Shown one piece after another: positions 60,071-64,000 of a stretch of 64,000 nucleotides of DNA. How positions within the stretch are numbered: position 1 is the stretch's first letter; each line of letters opens with the position of its first letter. The notes under the pieces were generated by a model. It did not search any database and had not been told where the DNA came from. It saw only the letters and a list, made by a program, of their open reading frames with translations. A program made the translations under genes and the position numbers. This DNA is from Megamerina dolium. Lineage: Eukaryota; Arthropoda; Insecta; Diptera; Megamerinidae. The stretch is taken from NCBI GenBank assembly GCA_963854835.1, contig OY978529.1, positions 44,120,321 through 44,184,320 on the forward strand, read 5' to 3'.

Positions 60071-61029
60071 ATAAGATAGTGTAATGGTCCCTACCGGTAC
60101 AGACTGAGATGATTAATTTTGGGAGGCCTTATGACTGAACAGGAAGTTATAGCAGCTTTTCTGCAAGCTTCCAAGTCGCATTCTCCACTCCATCATATCC
60201 AGTACTTCCTTCCTGCCACTTCCTGATATTATTAATCATTGTATAAGTCATTTTAACCCAGATACAATTACATGAAGCAATTATGACAATTCTATCATTA
60301 ACCTCTGACCATTGTATCTAATAAAATGTTGTGGTTAGTTTAGTTGACCAACAAGAAGACATTATTGCCAGCAAATAATACTTAGTAGCAGAAAAGGTTG
60401 TTGTGGGTGGTTTTAATCAATTTTCTTAGCATTTCTACTTTCAAATCAATTGTTGTTGTGGCTGTTTTATACTTACAAATACGTACTTATATATCCTATT
60501 TCTTATAAGTATATTATTACCTTATAAGTACATTGGTCAACACATTGATACATTCACAGTGGTCTATGTATGTATCAGCCATAATTGATGAGTTTGTCTG
60601 TATGTGTTTGAGTTGATAAAAACAGAGGTATAATTTTGTGGTTTTCTGATTTTAGAATGATGAAAAGGGGTCATTTATGAGTTTGATGATGGTAGAATTT
60701 AGTAATTATATATGAATTTGAACAAAAATTTATACATAATTAAGCTAAGACCTCACTCACTAATTTGATGATTGAAAATATCTATGTATATGTATAAGTA
60801 CTTATGTATATAGTATACTCGAGCACTTGGCTATTGACCTAACTATGTGTCATGCGCTGAAATTGTATGTATGTGTTTTTATTTTGGGGGAAATTTTGTA
60901 TTGTCTGAATATGTTTATTGGTGTGTGTGTGTGTGTACACTTATGTGATGGCATGAAAATTGATTTGAAGTGACAAAATTTCCAGGGAATAAACACAAAT
61001 ACTATAGAAATATGTAAGTATATACATTA
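60071..61029. other. AT-rich spacer
   Basis: No supported gene; (GT)n at 60921-60936. Confidence 0.5.
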
Positions 61030-61239
61030 AGGTGGAGTGAAATACTGTTTTTTTTCTGCTTTTTAGAAAATGGCTGGTAATATATGTAGAAAGTTGTCCT
61101 TTTACCATATCATAACACAAATCATCACAAGAAGATATTTTTTGGTATGGTCTATTAACTCAATTAAATGCAAATTTTTATTTTTATTCCATTAAAAAGA
61201 AATGCAAATAAAAAACCTCCATACAAAGTCAATCCACCT
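61030..61239. mobile_element. MITE, AGGTGGA ends, TA-flanked
   Basis: The left end AGGTGGAGTGAAATAC and the right end GTCAATCCACCT form an inverted pair with one mismatch in the first 11 bases, with TA outside both (61028-61029, 61240-61241). 210 bases, A-rich interior, no coding. Confidence 0.5.
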
Positions 61240-61241
61240 TA

Positions 61242-62808
61242 TGGTACACACTTACTGATATACATAGAAACTATGTAGTTTCTGATAATACCCTTCTTCA
61301 GACAGTGATGTGACATGAAAATTGACCATAATGATAAATTGTACTGTTTGGGGTTTATTGATTGGAATGTTAATATTTAATTGAACGGTCAAGGTATTCA
61401 GGACTCATTAAATATTTGTGAAAAAACATATGATTTAAAACATTTTTCGTTGATATTTGATTGTATTTCTCTAAAGTGTTCACTTTTTCACGCTGTGTAT
61501 GTATATTTACGCATTTCTTATTAATTTATAAAATTATAAATTACGATAATGCGTACATTCAAGTACGAATGGTTGTAAATTACTTTGAAGACATTGTAGA
61601 CTTATCAGACCAGAAATTAAATAAGGTGACCTTATGCACTCGAAAAGCGTGTATAAAAAATTGCAGAACGTAGAGGTTTTTGGGCACCATAAAACACTCA
61701 TATTTCAGGAGTTGAAATCATCATACACAAGAGTCTAGTAAAACTTCAATTTGAAAGCGCTCAGAATTTTATTTGCTAGGATTGAACACATTTAGTGTTT
61801 GTAATTGACAAATCATGATGGTCATTGTAAAATACAATGGTGTTACACATCATTAATATTAATTTCAGTAACAGTAGTACTGGCGAAAAAAAAGTTACTG
61901 TCTCATCATGCCCTCTATCATCGCAGTCTTTCGTACAATTTCATTTAATTTGGACAAATTTCCACTTTCCTATTTATTGAATTGTTGTCATTGTTGTTGA
62001 CTGTCTTGTCATTATCCCCAAGGAGTATCGCAGCTTTGGACCAACGAAGAGGTAACAACTCATCCCAATACAATGCGATAAATATGTTATATGCATAAAG
62101 TGGTAGCCAATACTTACTACAACAACAAAGTGCAATATTATCAGTAAAAATGAAATAAACGCATGTAACTACTAATTACTTTTTTCACTTTTGCTGAGTA
62201 ATATGACAATCAAAGGTGTCCGATACACTATACATGCGAATTTTTGCGACATTACTGTATTTTCATGTACTATTTAGATTCTGGTTTATATGCAATAATT
62301 TGCAACTAAGTTTATCAGCAATATACATTTGTGTGTCATCATCAAATGCAATTCATTGCAATCACATCAATGCTTACTCACTTGCTACTTTCAACCTGCT
62401 ACCTACATATGTACATATATTGATATCCACATTCTGCTGCTGAGATGTACACTCGTACATACGTGAAAGTGTGATCAACACGTGCGCATCATTAATGATT
62501 TTTCATAACATGAGTATCACGCCATTAACAGTACATGCGCTTGTAACAGTATAACAGTACTGTAGTTGGTAAACGGTAGAGTACTACGAAATGCTAATTA
62601 CCGTTAAGGGATTTTTGTACAACTACACGTGACATGCAGTTCTTGTAGCAACAACAACAACAACAAAACCACTGCATAATGTCGCAAAAACCATGATGCT
62701 GAAATGCTTTGGAGAACCTACGGCATGCATGGGACATCATACGAAGATATCGACGATATGTTAGCATTAATTACAAATTGATTTCTAATCGGCAAGATAC
62801 TATATGCG
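61242..62808. other. AT-rich spacer
   Basis: About 1.6 kb without a supported gene. CAACAACAACAACAAAACC at 62650. Confidence 0.5.
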
Positions 62809-63189
<381 letters not shown>

Positions 63190-63363
63190 GCTTTGCAATA
63201 CTTGTAAATTTTGACAGTTTATATTCTAGATGATTCCCTTTTCTACGACTGCGACATACACACGTTTTTTATACAAAAAAAAAAAAAGATTTTTGTAAAA
63301 CATAAAAACGGTTTTATAATTTCTAAACTGGTGACCCCAGACGTTTCAACAATAACGCGCATC
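63190..63363 (+). promoter_or_regulatory. Gag leader, candidate primer-binding site
   Basis: 174 bases between the TA array and gag. TGGTGACCCC at 63332 has the TGG start expected of a tRNA primer-binding site. The priming tRNA was not determined, and no TG...CA-bounded LTR is visible before it. Confidence 0.35.
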
Positions 63364-64000
63364 ATGCCGCTGGACGATAGTTCTACAATTACTGCGGGAA
63401 ATTCTATAAGTACACCTACTCGCGATCTTAACCTCTTCGACTACGGGAACTCACCTCGAATTCCGCTGCCTGCCATGTGCGAAGAAAACATAGAGGCTTA
63501 CTTTTATGCTTTGGAGTTCTGGTTCCAAGCATCGCTCGTATTTAGCGACTCCAGGCAATTCAATATTGTGCTTGCGAGTCTTTCGCCCAACAAATTGCTG
63601 GAATTGAAACCTATCGTTGAGGCTGCGCCAACATCGGGTAAATTCGCCTATATTAAGCAAAAGCTGACTGACCACTTCACCGACAGTCAGCAACGCCGCT
63701 TGCAGAAGGTGCTTAAAGATATGCCACTTGGAGACAGAAAGCCCAGCGAGCTTCTAAACGAGATGAAGCGCGTGGCTGGCACCACACTCAACGACAGTTT
63801 GTTGCACGATTTATGGTTAACACGACTGCCCCCGTATGTCCAAGCCGCCATTATTGCGACCAATGTGCCCCTCGCTGAAAAAACGAAGATTGCTGACTCG
63901 ATTGCAGATTCAATTGGTTGGTATAATGGCAATGGACAAATCAATTCCGTGTCATCAAATAGCGAGATAACTAACCTCAAAAGCGAAATCGCTCAACGTG
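63364..64000 (+). CDS. gag: Ty3/gypsy retrotransposon gag, partial (runs off the window)
   Basis: Open from ATG 63364 to the window end, 212 codons without a stop. The sequence follows the usual arthropod Ty3/gypsy gag pattern: IPLPAMCEENIEAYFYALEF near residue 37 and WFQASLVFSDSRQF. It then has NIVLASLSPNKLLELKPIV, GKFAYIKQKLTDHFTDSQQR, MPLGDRKPSELLNEMKRVAG, LHDLWLTRLPPYVQAAI and an ADSIADSI stretch at about 178-185. Gag forms the virus-like particle that packages the element RNA. CTGGTGACCCCAGACG at 63331-63346, about 20 bases upstream, is typical of the leader just after the LTR and may be the primer-binding site. No LTR could be delimited between it and the (TA)n array. Confidence 0.85.
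   Translation, partial: MPLDDSSTITAGNSISTPTRDLNLFDYGNSPRIPLPAMCEENIEAYFYALEFWFQASLVFSDSRQFNIVLASLSPNKLLELKPIVEAAPTSGKFAYIKQKLTDHFTDSQQRRLQKVLKDMPLGDRKPSELLNEMKRVAGTTLNDSLLHDLWLTRLPPYVQAAIIATNVPLAEKTKIADSIADSIGWYNGNGQINSVSSNSEITNLKSEIAQR

Overview
The window reads as repeat-rich, AT-rich nuclear DNA of a higher fly (Diptera). I infer this from the mix of mobile elements (a jockey-type LINE, several mariner lineages, a DINE-1/mini-me-like Helentron-derived element, a tRNA-derived SINE, Ty3/gypsy gag) and from the abundant (TA)n and CAA/GTT-type microsatellites. A tephritid-like fly is my guess and the sequence does not prove it. I found no convincing host gene, rRNA, true tRNA gene, CRISPR array or operon. 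Almost every ORF that encodes a recognisable protein belongs to a transposable element, and most are broken.

Layout, 0-12 kb: two copies of a Helentron-associated non-autonomous element (118-1696 and 10271-11660) lie in opposite orientation. They enclose 8.6 kb holding a SINE, a Tc1 transposase relic, a LINE tail and, at 4976-9407, a jockey-type LINE with both ORFs open, a poly(A) tail and a perfect 15-bp target-site duplication. It is the only apparently intact protein-coding element in the window.

12-34 kb: scattered SINE copies (12.6, 19.7, 20.1, 20.9, 21.8, 26.3, 33.5 kb), two decayed mariners (15.3-16.5 and 20.4-21.4 kb), an internally deleted EN/RT LINE (23.1-24.0 kb), an RNase H-bearing LINE tail (24.6-25.2 kb), pieces of an RTE-like LINE (26.6 and 28.7-29.4 kb), a TA-flanked MITE (31.8 kb) and a DDE_3 transposase relic (32.2-32.8 kb), with stretches of featureless AT-rich DNA between them.

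34-52 kb: a 5'-truncated RTE-like LINE with a clear target-site duplication (36.0-37.5 kb), a second MITE of the 31.8-kb family, two antisense RNase H-LINE copies next to another RTE-like fragment (38.4-41.5 kb), a long degenerate (TA)n tract (44.0-44.4 kb), and a decayed jockey copy with an RNase H-LINE tail nested inside it (48.9-50.6 kb).

52-64 kb: a G:U-perfect hairpin (52.0 kb), three mariner copies of different kinds (52.1, 53.9-55.1 and 57.3-58.5 kb; the last has clean inverted repeats and TA flanks), LINE and jockey scraps at 59.6-60.1 kb, another MITE (61.0 kb), a pure (TA)n array of about 380 bp, and a Ty3/gypsy gag ORF running off the right edge.

The elements interact. The SINE family occurs with two different 3' tails. 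One matches the 3' end of an RNase H LINE over 16 bases and the other resembles the 3' end of the RTE-like LINE, which suggests the SINE has used two LINE partners. Nested insertions allow a partial relative dating of the elements.
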